Assembly: GCA_015661405.1 (NCBI GenBank)
Contig: JACWMK010000013.1
Coordinates: 1-54,163 of the forward strand
Direction: 5' to 3'
Source: Methanobacterium sp.
GTDB taxonomy: Archaea; Methanobacteriota; Methanobacteria; Methanobacteriales; Methanobacteriaceae
Length of the DNA stretch: 54,163 nucleotides
Shown: one piece after another, positions 1 to 7,552 of the stretch
How the letters are laid out: the number at the start of each line of letters is the position of its first letter
Numbering within the stretch: the stretch's first letter is position 1
The notes under the pieces: model-generated
The model's input: only the letters and a program-made list of their open reading frames with translations
What the model was told of the DNA's origin: nothing
Databases searched by the model: none
Position numbers and translations under genes: made by a program

Positions 1-541
1 AAGGGACTTCATCTGAGAAATTGGTGGTTATGGTTATATTTGTTTTTGACACACCAATATCAATATCTTCTTTTTTAACTCCAGATATATCAGCGATGAT
101 TATTATATCTTCATTAGTTTCTAAAACATCTATTAATGGTTTTTCAGGAGTTTTGGTCTTAGATTCGCTTCCACCATAAGCTTCGTTAATTTCCCCTGTT
201 CTTTGACGAAAATTACTTATAAGATCAGATAAGACTTTTTCAGCGGGATTTCTACCTTCTTCTTCGCTTTCTTTTTCTAATTGTTCTTTTTGTTTAGTTG
301 CTTCTTCTTTTACTTCGCCGGCTTTCTTTTTAACTTCTTCTTTTGTTTTAGAAGCTCCTTCTTTAACTTGTTCTATATTCTCAGTTATATCTTCCTTTTT
401 ATCTTTGATTCCTTTTTTAACTTCGTCAGCTTTCTTTTGGATATCTTCTTTTTTTTCAGCGGCTCCTTCTTTTATTTCATCAACTTTACCTTTATTATCC
501 ATATTTTTTTTCATTTCTTCTTTTGATTCAACAATAGCCAT
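1..541 (-). CDS. Hsp20-family protein with N-terminal KE-rich coiled-coil arm (partial)
   Basis: The gene starts at ATG 541 behind a GGAGTG ribosome site and runs off the left edge after 180 codons. Residues 1 to about 100 are almost entirely Lys, Glu, Ala, Asp and Gly in repeating blocks (EVKKG, EIKEGA, QVKEGA, EVKKKA), the pattern of an amphipathic helix or LEA-like coiled coil. From about residue 133 it becomes the start of an alpha-crystallin domain (PLIDVLETNEDIIIIADISG, then VKKEDIDIGV), close to the core of the second Hsp20 at 1643-2083. Family knowledge: Hsp20 proteins are ATP-independent holdases. The long charged arm is unusual; it may tether or disorder the chaperone (inference). 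The C-terminal beta-sandwich and IxI motif lie outside the window. Confidence 0.85.
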   Translation of the reverse strand, partial: MAIVESKEEMKKNMDNKGKVDEIKEGAAEKKEDIQKKADEVKKGIKDKKEDITENIEQVKEGASKTKEEVKKKAGEVKEEATKQKEQLEKESEEEGRNPAEKVLSDLISNFRQRTGEINEAYGGSESKTKTPEKPLIDVLETNEDIIIIADISGVKKEDIDIGVSKTNITITTNFSDEVP

Positions 542-618
542 GTTATTTACACTCCAAAATTTAATTTAAAAAATCTCTTCAACATACAGTATTAGTTTAT
601 GTTTCTTGGATTATTTAT

Positions 619-762
619 TTATTTCTTATTTAATTCGTTTAATTTACCTTTTATAGCTCCTTCTGTTTCTTTAGCTTTACCTTTTATAGCTCCTTCTGCT
701 TCTTTAGCTTTACCTTTAGTTTCTCCTGCTTTTTCTTTAATATTAAGTTTTAATTCTACCAT
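619..762 (-). CDS. 47-aa KGKAKE-repeat (CsbD/LEA-like) protein
   Basis: ATG 762 follows a near-perfect SD, AGGAGG, seven bases upstream; the stop is TAA at 619. The product is 47 residues with three copies of an 11 to 12-residue unit (GETKGKAKEAE, GAIKGKAKETE, GAIKGKLNEL). It has no cysteine and no membrane segment and should form a charged amphipathic helix. Such units occur in CsbD-like and LEA-like stress proteins, but the match is by composition and repeat pattern only. The same alphabet is used in the coiled arm of the Hsp20 protein immediately downstream (1-541), so the two genes may act together in desiccation or salt stress (inference). Confidence 0.75.
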   Translation of the reverse strand: MVELKLNIKEKAGETKGKAKEAEGAIKGKAKETEGAIKGKLNELNKK

Positions 763-877
763 TTTATTTATTCCTCCTATTTATTTAGTAATAACATTAA
801 ATGAACAAAAATTAAATTTTTTTTGAAAAAAAATAAAATTAAATTTTAATAGTGTTTTTTACGATTTTACTATTGTT

Positions 878-1218
878 TTACATCTTTTTTTCTTGTCCGA
901 ATGCTTTACTGAGATCTGTTGGTGAAATGAATATTTCTTTGGGAAGATCTTTTATTATTTGTATAATATTTGAATTTGCATTATTTCTTCTGTTTTTTCA
1001 ACTAATTCGTCTTTACTGGCCGGAAAGATGCACCTATTAATAGCGTGTTCAACATCCGCTATACTTACTGATATAGTACTCACCTTCTGAATCAAAATTT
1101 GAATTATATTGAAAATATTTCGGAGAAAATTTATATGATCTAGGATGTTTTCATAATCGGCAGCAGATGCTGTTATTATAATATTTATTAACAGATATAT
1201 GATGCCAATTCTTCTCAT
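878..1218 (-). pseudogene. Small exported helical protein, probably frameshifted near the C-terminus
   Basis: An open frame starts at ATG 1218 (MRRIGIIYLLINIIITASAA), a convincing signal peptide ending in ASAA-DY, followed by about 60 helical residues. The frame stops at 955 after the codons for EEIMQIQILYK. A one-base shift at about 965-985 opens a second frame that reads IIQIIKDLPKEIFISP, then TDLSKAFGQEKKM, ending at TAA 878-880. That tail looks like real coding sequence, so I read one gene of roughly 112 codons with a frameshift. It could be a sequencing error, a decayed gene, or an 87-residue protein with a fortuitous downstream frame. No family is recognised. It sits between two small stress-type genes on the same strand. 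Confidence 0.4.
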
Positions 1219-1232
1219 TTTCTTTTCTCTAT

Positions 1233-1316
1233 TTATATTATTCCTAAAAGGAATCTAACTAGGATTATAATTATTATAATAGCGACTATCCACCAAATAA
1301 TGGTTCCTAATCCCAT
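1233..1316 (-). CDS. 27-aa single-span membrane peptide
   Basis: ATG 1316 is preceded by a strong GAGGTGAG ribosome site; the stop is TAA 1233-1235. The product is 27 residues: a MGLGTIIWW start, a run of about 16 Val/Ile/Leu residues, then RFLLGII. It is one transmembrane helix with almost no soluble part. It resembles the very short LGTIIW-type membrane proteins found beside bacterial stress genes, but that link is by eye only. The strong ribosome site and position inside the stress cluster support expression. Confidence 0.7.
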   Translation of the reverse strand: MGLGTIIWWIVAIIIIIILVRFLLGII

Positions 1317-1446
1317 TTTATTCTCACCTCAATTTTTAATACTAGAAATTTTAATTTTATTCTATTAATAGAATACAGCTTAATTAAGCTTATTCTATCT
1401 CATATTATGTTATTTAGACCTTAAGTAATTTATCATTATATAATAG

Positions 1447-1469
1447 AAAAAAACCCCCTTTGATATGGG
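1447..1469 (-). terminator. Possible intrinsic-type terminator
   Basis: Read on the minus strand, CCC (1469-1467), a loop, GGGGG (1458-1454) and seven T residues (1453-1447) form a small hairpin with a T tail. It lies downstream of the Hsp20 gene and upstream of the 27-aa peptide gene. The stem is short. The remainder of 1317-1642 is AT-rich with no open frame of note. Confidence 0.3.
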
Positions 1470-1642
1470 CAGTTTTTTAATTTAACTTAAAATCAAAAAA
1501 ATAGTATTCAAATATTAATTGAGATTCTTGTAAATTTAGAAAAATAAAAATAAAGAATTTGATAAGACTATTATTAAATTAGTTGAGTTTATTTTTTTAA
1601 TTTCAACTACTGAAAATTAAAAAAAATAAATATTTTTAATAT

Positions 1643-2083
1643 TTATTCTATTTTTACTGTATGCAGTTCAGTTTTCTCTAATTTAGGTATTTTAACTCTT
1701 AATATACCGTTTTCAAGTTTAGCTGAAGCTTTATCAGGTATAACTTTCTTTGGGAGAATTACGTCTCTTTTGACTATTCCTGTTTGTCTGTCAGTTAATG
1801 TGACATAAGTTCCACTTATATCCGCTTCTATATCGAATTTAGCTCTTACTTCAACTATTTTTTCGGATACATTTAGTTTTAAATCTTCTTTTTTAATACC
1901 TGGTAAGGCTATGTGTACTATAATGTCGTCATCTGTTTCTATAATATCTTTACCTGGTACAAATGTGTAATCAACTATTTTCGTGGTAATATCTTTCCTT
2001 GTTGAATCTAATACTTCTGCAGTATCATCCATCATCTTTGTAATAAAATCTTTCATTTCTAAAACATGATCTCTTCTTTTCAT
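1643..2083 (-). CDS. Small heat shock protein, Hsp20/alpha-crystallin family
   Basis: A 146-residue protein starting at ATG 2083 behind AGGGAT. Residues about 45-135 form an alpha-crystallin domain: the first strand FVPGKDIIETDDDIIVHIAL, the PGIKKEDLKLNV turn, the VKRDVILPKKV segment and the ASAKLENGILRVKIPK signature. The C-terminal tail lacks a clear IxI motif. The family forms oligomeric holdases that keep unfolding proteins soluble. The N-terminal 40 residues are helical and short compared with the KE-rich arm of the paralogue at 1-541. It is the upstream member of the minus-strand stress cluster. Confidence 0.93.
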   Translation of the reverse strand: MKRRDHVLEMKDFITKMMDDTAEVLDSTRKDITTKIVDYTFVPGKDIIETDDDIIVHIALPGIKKEDLKLNVSEKIVEVRAKFDIEADISGTYVTLTDRQTGIVKRDVILPKKVIPDKASAKLENGILRVKIPKLEKTELHTVKIE

Positions 2084-2168
2084 TCTTTATCCCTGCCTTT
2101 ATAAGTAGATTATAAAATTTTTCTTAAATTATCATAATATCTATCACAAATTTATGTATAAAAAAAAA

Positions 2169-3842
2169 TTAATGTTTCCTTAAAATATTGATTACATAAA
2201 TCATGGCAAATAGTACTGCAAATAGGAAAATAATCGTTCCTGTGGTGGAGAAACCTAATGTGGGTATGGGAATACCTCTACCGGATTGTAATATTAAGGA
2301 TGAACCGATTATTAAGGATGAAATTAGTAATGCTATGGAGAGTCTATTAATATTCATCTCTAATTTATCAGTGAAATTATCTAATTCTTTTAATTCTAAT
2401 TCAACACCGATCTCTCCTCTTTTAGCTTTAAGGAGCATTTCATTAGCTGCTTGGGGTAGATCTTTAATCAAATGCTGCAAATCAAAGAGGTATTCTGTTT
2501 GATAATCTAGAATATTTAATGGATTTAAACGTTTTTTTAATAATTTTTTAATTAATGGTTCAGTTACTTCAAAGGCGTTGAAATTAGGGTCCATATTTCT
2601 TCCGAGACTTTCTAGCATCGTTAAAACTTTCCCTAGTAAGATGAAATCTCGGGGTAATTTAATATTATATTTCTGCATTAGATCAGGTGTACTGAATTCA
2701 TTTATTACTCCACCTAAATTTTTGATTTCTGCGCCAACGTATTCATCTAATATATCTATTATATCATATTTTAATGCTCGAATATCTGTATCATATGAAA
2801 TAATATTCATATACACTAACTGGTTAACTATCGCGTTAACATCCATTTTAGTCATATAAACAAATAATTCTGTTAAATCATCTACAAAATCATTATCTAA
2901 GTGACCCATCATCCCAAAATCTATGAAGCACATTATATTACCCTCTTTTACTAAAAAATTTCCATGGTGAGGGTCTGCATGAAAAAAGTTATATTCAAAT
3001 ATTTGTCTGAAGTAACATTCTGCCCCTAATTTAGCAAGTTTTTTCCCATCATATTCAAGACCTGATTCCGGGAGTTCGTTGATTTTTATTCCATCTATAT
3101 AATCCATAGTGAGTACTTTAGTTGTGCAGTACTCTTTATATGTATTAGGGGCGCATATGTGATTATTATCTTGAAAAAGTGTTCTGAATTTATCAATGCT
3201 TCTTGCTTCAAGTGCATAATCTAATTCTTTTATTATAGCTCTTTCAAATTCATCTATAATTGCAGATACATTGTAATATTTTAAATTAGATATTCTTCTC
3301 TCTAAGAATCCTCCTAAGTAACGCATTATTGTAATATCTTTATTAATCCGTCCTATAATGTTAGGCCTTTGAATTTTAACAGCTACAATAGTTCCATCAT
3401 GTAGTTTGGCTTTATGTACTTGTGAAATTGATGCAGATGCAAATGCTACTTCATCAAATTCTAGAAATAATTCATTAACGGGACTTCCTAACTCTGATTC
3501 TAATTCTTCTATTATTAATTCTGATGAAACAGTAGGTACTTGATCTTGTAACTTCATAAGTTCATTAGTTATTTCTGGACCTACAATATCTGGTCGAGTA
3601 CTTAATATTTGTCCAAATTTAATGAATGTTGTTCCTAACTCTTCAAAAACTAGTAGAATTCGTTCCGGATTTGTGGCATTTAACTCTTCTTCTAGTTTTT
3701 TTGAACGAAAAACCCGATTAAATGTATTTTTAAGACCTGTTTTTTTAACTACGTCTATAAATTCATATTTAGCAAGTATTTTAGTTATCTCTTCCACTCT
3801 TGCAAAATCAATTTTATTATTTCCAGAATCCCCTGAATTCAT
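2169..3842 (-). CDS. ABC1/AarF/UbiB-family protein kinase-like protein
   Basis: A 557-residue protein. Hallmarks of the UbiB/ADCK atypical kinase fold are present: the KxGQ motif (TTFIKFGQILSTRPD, about residues 70-85), the nucleotide-binding lysine in VAVKIQRP, the catalytic loop HADPHHGNFLV and the metal-binding IDFGMMG. The last 60 residues hold two hydrophobic helices ending in NILRKH, so it is membrane-anchored. Bacterial and mitochondrial members support ubiquinone synthesis. Methanobacteriales lack ubiquinone, so the archaeal role is unknown and may concern isoprenoid lipids (inference). Length is normal for the family. It appears monocistronic. Confidence 0.9.
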   Translation of the reverse strand: MNSGDSGNNKIDFARVEEITKILAKYEFIDVVKKTGLKNTFNRVFRSKKLEEELNATNPERILLVFEELGTTFIKFGQILSTRPDIVGPEITNELMKLQDQVPTVSSELIIEELESELGSPVNELFLEFDEVAFASASISQVHKAKLHDGTIVAVKIQRPNIIGRINKDITIMRYLGGFLERRISNLKYYNVSAIIDEFERAIIKELDYALEARSIDKFRTLFQDNNHICAPNTYKEYCTTKVLTMDYIDGIKINELPESGLEYDGKKLAKLGAECYFRQIFEYNFFHADPHHGNFLVKEGNIMCFIDFGMMGHLDNDFVDDLTELFVYMTKMDVNAIVNQLVYMNIISYDTDIRALKYDIIDILDEYVGAEIKNLGGVINEFSTPDLMQKYNIKLPRDFILLGKVLTMLESLGRNMDPNFNAFEVTEPLIKKLLKKRLNPLNILDYQTEYLFDLQHLIKDLPQAANEMLLKAKRGEIGVELELKELDNFTDKLEMNINRLSIALLISSLIIGSSLILQSGRGIPIPTLGFSTTGTIIFLFAVLFAMIYVINILRKH

Positions 3843-4420
3843 ATCTAATATATATAAATTTGAATCTATAAATAATTATTAATAATAAATAAAATTCAAT
3901 CGATTAACTAAAACTTTGATTCGAACTGGAAGCATCGATGCTGGGGCATATCTATAAATTAATAGAAATTATTTTTTTTTTAATGTCGTAAAAAGAAAAA
4001 AAATAAGTTTAGGTATAAGGATAGAAATTTAATGTAAATCCTTTTTTTTAGATGATTATTTATTTAAATTTTTTTTAAGTAATAAACTAGATTTATATAG
4101 TAAAATTTGATATTTTTTTTAGTCGAATTTTAGAAAATGTTAGTATTGATTAAAATTAAGATAGAAAGCTGGATTTTAAATGATAATTCTGGCTGAATTT
4201 GTGTATAATTTAGGCATAATTGTTAAATAAAAGCGTTGACAAAGTATACACTATAAATAATTATATATTTTATTTGAAATTTGCAAATTAATTAGATTGG
4301 AAAAAAAATGAAAAAAGGGAGAAAAATAGTACAATATTTTACTAAAAGAAATAAATTTTTAATATAAACTATTTTTTTATGTAAATTCTATTAAAAATTT
4401 AATTAAGGGCAAAATATTTC
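3843..4420. other. Intergenic region, no gene seen
   Basis: About 580 bases between the divergent UbiB and ABC genes. It is extremely AT-rich with long A and T runs, has no long open frame and no tRNA-like fold, and is likely to carry both promoters. An AT-rich TATA-like stretch lies around 4245-4270. Confidence 0.5.
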
Positions 4421-4489
4421 ATGTCTTTTTTAACTTTGATGCTGAAAAATCCATTTAGGAACCATCCCCCCAACGGAGACGTTTACGTT
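4421..4489 (+). pseudogene. Remnant of an FtsX/MacB-type permease N-terminus fused in frame to the next gene
   Basis: These 23 codons read MSFLTLMLKNPFRNHPPNGD and then VYV, in frame with the downstream ATPase. The first 14 residues look like the start of a MacB/FtsX-type permease in methanogens (an MSFL..KNPFRN opening before the first helix), not like an ATPase. After NPFRN the sequence changes character. A deletion probably removed the permease body and left its first codons joined to the ATPase leader. The ATPase has its own SD and ATG at 4490. Confidence 0.45.
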
Positions 4490-5173
4490 ATGAATGAACA
4501 GGAAAATATTATTGAAATTCATGATTTAAAGAAAAGTTATGATAAAGGAAAAATTAAAGCCTTAAATGGTATAAACTTGGAAATTAAAAAGGGAGAATTC
4601 ATATCCATCATGGGACCATCCGGTTCAGGTAAATCCACTCTCCTTAACATGATTGGTGCACTTGATAAAGCAGATGAAGGCTCTATCATGGTGTCGGGCA
4701 TTGATCTTATGACTGCTAAGGATTTAAATAAATTCCGAAGCAAAGAAATAGGTTTTGTATTCCAGATGCATAATCTGATACCTAACCTTAGTGTAGTGGA
4801 GAACGTGGAAATCCCAATGTATGAAACTAATTTATCCAGTAAGGAGATGAGGGAGAGAGCATTAGAGCTTTTAGAGTTAATGAATTTCACTAATTTAAAT
4901 GATATAATTAAACAAGACCCAACTAAACTTTCTGGTGGTGAAAGACAGAGAGTCGCCATCGCCCGAGCATTAGTTAATCATCCATCAATTATCTTAGCTG
5001 ATGAACCAACCGGAGCATTGGACTCTAAAACTGGTGATAATATACTTAAACTTCTCAAAGATTTACATGTTAAAGAAAATGTGACTTTAATTTTAGTTAC
5101 TCATGAACCATACGTGGCCCATATGGCTGATCGAATATTAGACGTGCTTGATGGTAAAATAACTGAAGAGTAA
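4490..5173 (+). CDS. ABC transporter ATP-binding protein, LolD/MacB type
   Basis: A 227-residue ATPase, exactly the usual length when started at ATG 4490, which has GGAGA about 10 bases upstream; an in-frame ATG at 4421 would add 23 residues that do not belong to the family. It shows Walker A GPSGSGKST, Q-loop FQMHNLIPNL, signature LSGGERQRVAIARAL, Walker B IILADEPTGALD and the switch histidine VTHEP. LolD/MacB ATPases pair with FtsX-type permeases for lipoprotein or peptide export. No such permease gene is present here; the two following ABC genes belong to a different family, so this ATPase is an orphan or works with a distant partner. Confidence 0.9.
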   Translation: MNEQENIIEIHDLKKSYDKGKIKALNGINLEIKKGEFISIMGPSGSGKSTLLNMIGALDKADEGSIMVSGIDLMTAKDLNKFRSKEIGFVFQMHNLIPNLSVVENVEIPMYETNLSSKEMRERALELLELMNFTNLNDIIKQDPTKLSGGERQRVAIARALVNHPSIILADEPTGALDSKTGDNILKLLKDLHVKENVTLILVTHEPYVAHMADRILDVLDGKITEE

Positions 5174-5240
5174 ATAGTTGAAAAAATAATTTATAAAAAA
5201 TATTCAGTGCAGATTTTTTTGGTTGAGAGTTGATGAAATA

Positions 5241-6152
5241 ATGATTGATGTTGAAAATCTATCTAAGAAGTTTGGTGATGTAACTGCAGTTGATGAAGTT
5301 ACATTCCATGTGAATGAGGGGGAGGTTTTCGGTTTCCTAGGGCCGAATGGTGCAGGGAAGACTACTACGGTTAGGATGCTTAGCTGTCTTATATCGAAGA
5401 CTAGTGGTGATGCTAGGATTGCCGGTTATGATATTAATAATACTGATGATTCTTTGAAGATTAGGAAGCTTATAGGTTTGGTTCCGGATAATGTGGGTCT
5501 TTATGAGGAATTAAGTGCTTATAAAAATTTAGATTTTTATGGGAAATTATATGAATGTAATAAAATACAACGGGAAGAGAATATTGAGCATTTCCTTAGA
5601 ATGTTAGGACTTTGGGAGAAACGGGATGTTGCAGCGGGTGCATTTAGTAAGGGTATGAAGCAGAAGATTGCTATTGCTCGTGCTCTTATTCATGAACCTG
5701 AAATATTATTTTTAGATGAGCCGACGGTGAATCTTGATCCGGAATCTTCGAAAATGGTCCGGGATTTCATCATGGAGTTAAAAAAGGAGAAAAAAACTAT
5801 TTTTTTAAATACTCATAATCTTGATGAAGCACAGAAAATTTGTGATAAAATTGGAATATTAAACACTAAATTAATGGCCACCGGCACACCTGAAGAGCTT
5901 GAAGGGTCAGTTTGGGGTAATAAGACTGTAATTCAGTTAGAAAAAGTTAATGATATGATTTTAGATGAATTGAATAAATTATCGCTTAAAAAAATAATAT
6001 ATGATAATAATAAATTAACGATTGATGTGGTGAATCCTAAAAAGGAGAATCCAATTATTGTAGCTGCAATAGTCCGGGCTGGTGGTCAAGTTCAATATGT
6101 TACTGAACTTAGTCCAACATTGGAAGATGCTTATCTGAAATTTGTGAGGTGA
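5241..6152 (+). CDS. ABC-2 type transporter ATP-binding protein
   Basis: About 303 residues from ATG 5241 (MIDVENLSKKFGDVTAVDEV). The in-frame TTG at 5223 would add six residues and seems less likely. Motifs are Walker A GPNGAGKTT, signature FSKGMKQKIAIARALIHEP, Walker B ILFLDEPTVNLDPES and H-loop LNTHNLDEA. The C-terminal 80 residues form the extra domain common in CcmA/NatA/drug-exporter ATPases. Its TGA stop lies 9 bases before the permease ATG, and the permease ribosome site GAGGTGAAA spans the stop, so the two are translationally coupled. The substrate cannot be read from sequence. Confidence 0.92.
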   Translation: MIDVENLSKKFGDVTAVDEVTFHVNEGEVFGFLGPNGAGKTTTVRMLSCLISKTSGDARIAGYDINNTDDSLKIRKLIGLVPDNVGLYEELSAYKNLDFYGKLYECNKIQREENIEHFLRMLGLWEKRDVAAGAFSKGMKQKIAIARALIHEPEILFLDEPTVNLDPESSKMVRDFIMELKKEKKTIFLNTHNLDEAQKICDKIGILNTKLMATGTPEELEGSVWGNKTVIQLEKVNDMILDELNKLSLKKIIYDNNKLTIDVVNPKKENPIIVAAIVRAGGQVQYVTELSPTLEDAYLKFVR

Positions 6153-6161
6153 AACAGTAAA

Positions 6162-6899
6162 ATGAAACTCTGGAAATCATGGGTTATTGCATCAAAGGAC
6201 TTCAGTGTATTCAGGAAGAAGAAAAGCGTTATATATTCAGTAATCCTTATACCACTCCTAATGTCAATTTTCCTCCCATTTATAATCGGCTCCGCGGGAA
6301 TGAAAGGTAGTGGTGTTACAATTGCAGAATTCGCATCACTATTAAACTCGTTTAGTTTCTTCTTTGTAATATTAGCAGCATCCCTTACAACAGTGATAGC
6401 TTCGTATAGTTTAATTGGTGAAAAAATTGAGAAGAGTATTGAACCTCTTCTTGCCACACCCACAACGGATAAGGAAATTTTATTAGGAAAATCTTTCGCT
6501 GCATTCCTTCCACCCATCCTCTCAATCTATATTGGTTTAGGAATATTTATGGTGCTTATAGATAAAATGACTTATAATACGTTAGGTTACTTCTATTATC
6601 CTAACTGGAACATTGCTATTATTATAGTACTTGTTGCTCCACTTGCCAGTATACTTTCAGTGGAATTAGGTGTAATTTTATCTTCAAGAGTTAATGATGT
6701 ACGGGCGGCTCAACAGTTAGGACAATTGATAATCATCCCTTTTTTCGGTATCTACATTTTAGGTGAGATTGGATATATTTCACTGGGCATTAATAGTATG
6801 TTGGTTATTTCCGCTATAATGCTAGTAGTTGATATTTTCCTATTTTATATTAGTACAATCACATTCCGCAGAGAAGAAATACTTACTAAATGGAAATGA
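6162..6899 (+). CDS. ABC-2 type permease
   Basis: A 245-residue membrane protein with about six hydrophobic segments (near residues 22-45, 60-85, 105-130, 145-170, 185-210 and 213-235). The motif EKIEKSIEPLLATPTTDKEILLGK between helices 2 and 3 is typical of the NatB/ABC2_membrane permeases that work with CcmA/NatA-like ATPases. It is co-transcribed and translationally coupled with the ATPase at 5241. The substrate is unknown; drug, Na+ or lipid export are possible by family. Confidence 0.88.
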   Translation: MKLWKSWVIASKDFSVFRKKKSVIYSVILIPLLMSIFLPFIIGSAGMKGSGVTIAEFASLLNSFSFFFVILAASLTTVIASYSLIGEKIEKSIEPLLATPTTDKEILLGKSFAAFLPPILSIYIGLGIFMVLIDKMTYNTLGYFYYPNWNIAIIIVLVAPLASILSVELGVILSSRVNDVRAAQQLGQLIIIPFFGIYILGEIGYISLGINSMLVISAIMLVVDIFLFYISTITFRREEILTKWK

Positions 6900-7442
6900 A
6901 ATTAATTTAAAAAAAAATGGATTTATTTAATACTTTTTTAATGTAAAATCTTTTAATTTCCCTTTAGTTTAATAGAATGAATACTATTTTAATTCCATTA
7001 ATAGCTTTTTTTATTCTTTTGAGAAATTTTTTCAACATCTTTGTATTATTGATTCTGCTTCTCTATTTGGATGTTTGAAATATTTAAGATTTAAAAAAAT
7101 CGATTTAAACTCCTGAGAATTTAATATATGAAACTGAAAATTAGTTTTATCCATTATAATCAGTTAAATATTAAAATATTTTTTTAAGTATCTTTAAATT
7201 TAAAATTAAGCTATTTAATGTTTTTTTTAAATTAAATGACTTGAATAAGTGTATGATGGGGTATTTAAGGATTGATGTCGCGTGACTAACACCGTTAAAT
7301 GGTAATTATTAAGTAAAAAAAGAGTTTATAGGGGTTTAATTGGTTAAAGAATGAATCAATATAATATATTGATTGTATGTATTTTAAATCTCTTTTAAAA
7401 AGACTCCTATTCTTAAAAAGAACTCTGAAACGTCCTTTTTTC
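6900..7442. other. Intergenic region, no gene seen
   Basis: About 540 AT-rich bases after the ABC permease. No open frame with a ribosome site was found. A slightly GC-richer patch around 7255-7300 has no recognisable RNA fold. Confidence 0.4.
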
Positions 7443-7476
7443 GAGTTTAAAATCGCAACCTTTATAAGTGATTATT
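7443..7476 (+). promoter_or_regulatory. Core promoter shared with the 43.9-kb transglutaminase-like gene
   Basis: GAGTTTAAAA, then TCGCAACC, then TTTATAAGTGATTATT. The TATA box TTTATAAG is at 7461-7468, predicting transcription from about 7488-7493. The same block, with the last 16 bases identical (TTTATAAGTGATTATT), lies upstream of the minus-strand gene at 43441-43923. The conservation covers the region upstream of TATA, the TATA box and the initial spacer. Confidence 0.6.
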
Positions 7477-7493
7477 ATCTGATAGTTGCTTAA

Positions 7494-7549
7494 GTCCAGA
7501 AATGGTTCCCTATTGAATCTTTAGGGAATCTCTTGGACATGGAGGCGGT
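7494..7549 (+). promoter_or_regulatory. 5' leader hairpin abutting a GGAGGCGGT ribosome site
   Basis: An outer stem GTCCA (7494-7498) with TGGAC (7534-7538) and an inner stem TTCCCTA (7506-7512) with TAGGGAA (7522-7528) make a two-tier hairpin near the predicted 5' end of the mRNA. The SD GGAGGCGGT (7541-7549) begins two bases after the outer stem closes. Analogous hairpins touching a GGAGGCG SD precede the genes at 43441-43923 and 30136-31596. Confidence 0.6.
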
Positions 7550-7552
7550 AAA

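Noticed and set aside
281..526. Plus-strand Phe-rich open frame
   Set aside because: It is the reverse of the K/E-rich coiled arm of the Hsp20 gene; poly-Phe composition and no ribosome site.
1590..1625. AATTTCA/TGAAAATT hairpin as terminator of the Hsp20 gene
   Set aside because: On the transcribed strand the T-run precedes the stem and A-runs follow, so the polarity is wrong.
3920..3960. TTCGAACTGG stretch as a tRNA T-arm
   Set aside because: No acceptor stem, D-arm or anticodon arm can be drawn around it.
4537..4959. Minus-strand 140-codon frame inside the LolD-type ATPase
   Set aside because: Antisense shadow of a strongly conserved ATPase gene; no ribosome site or family features.
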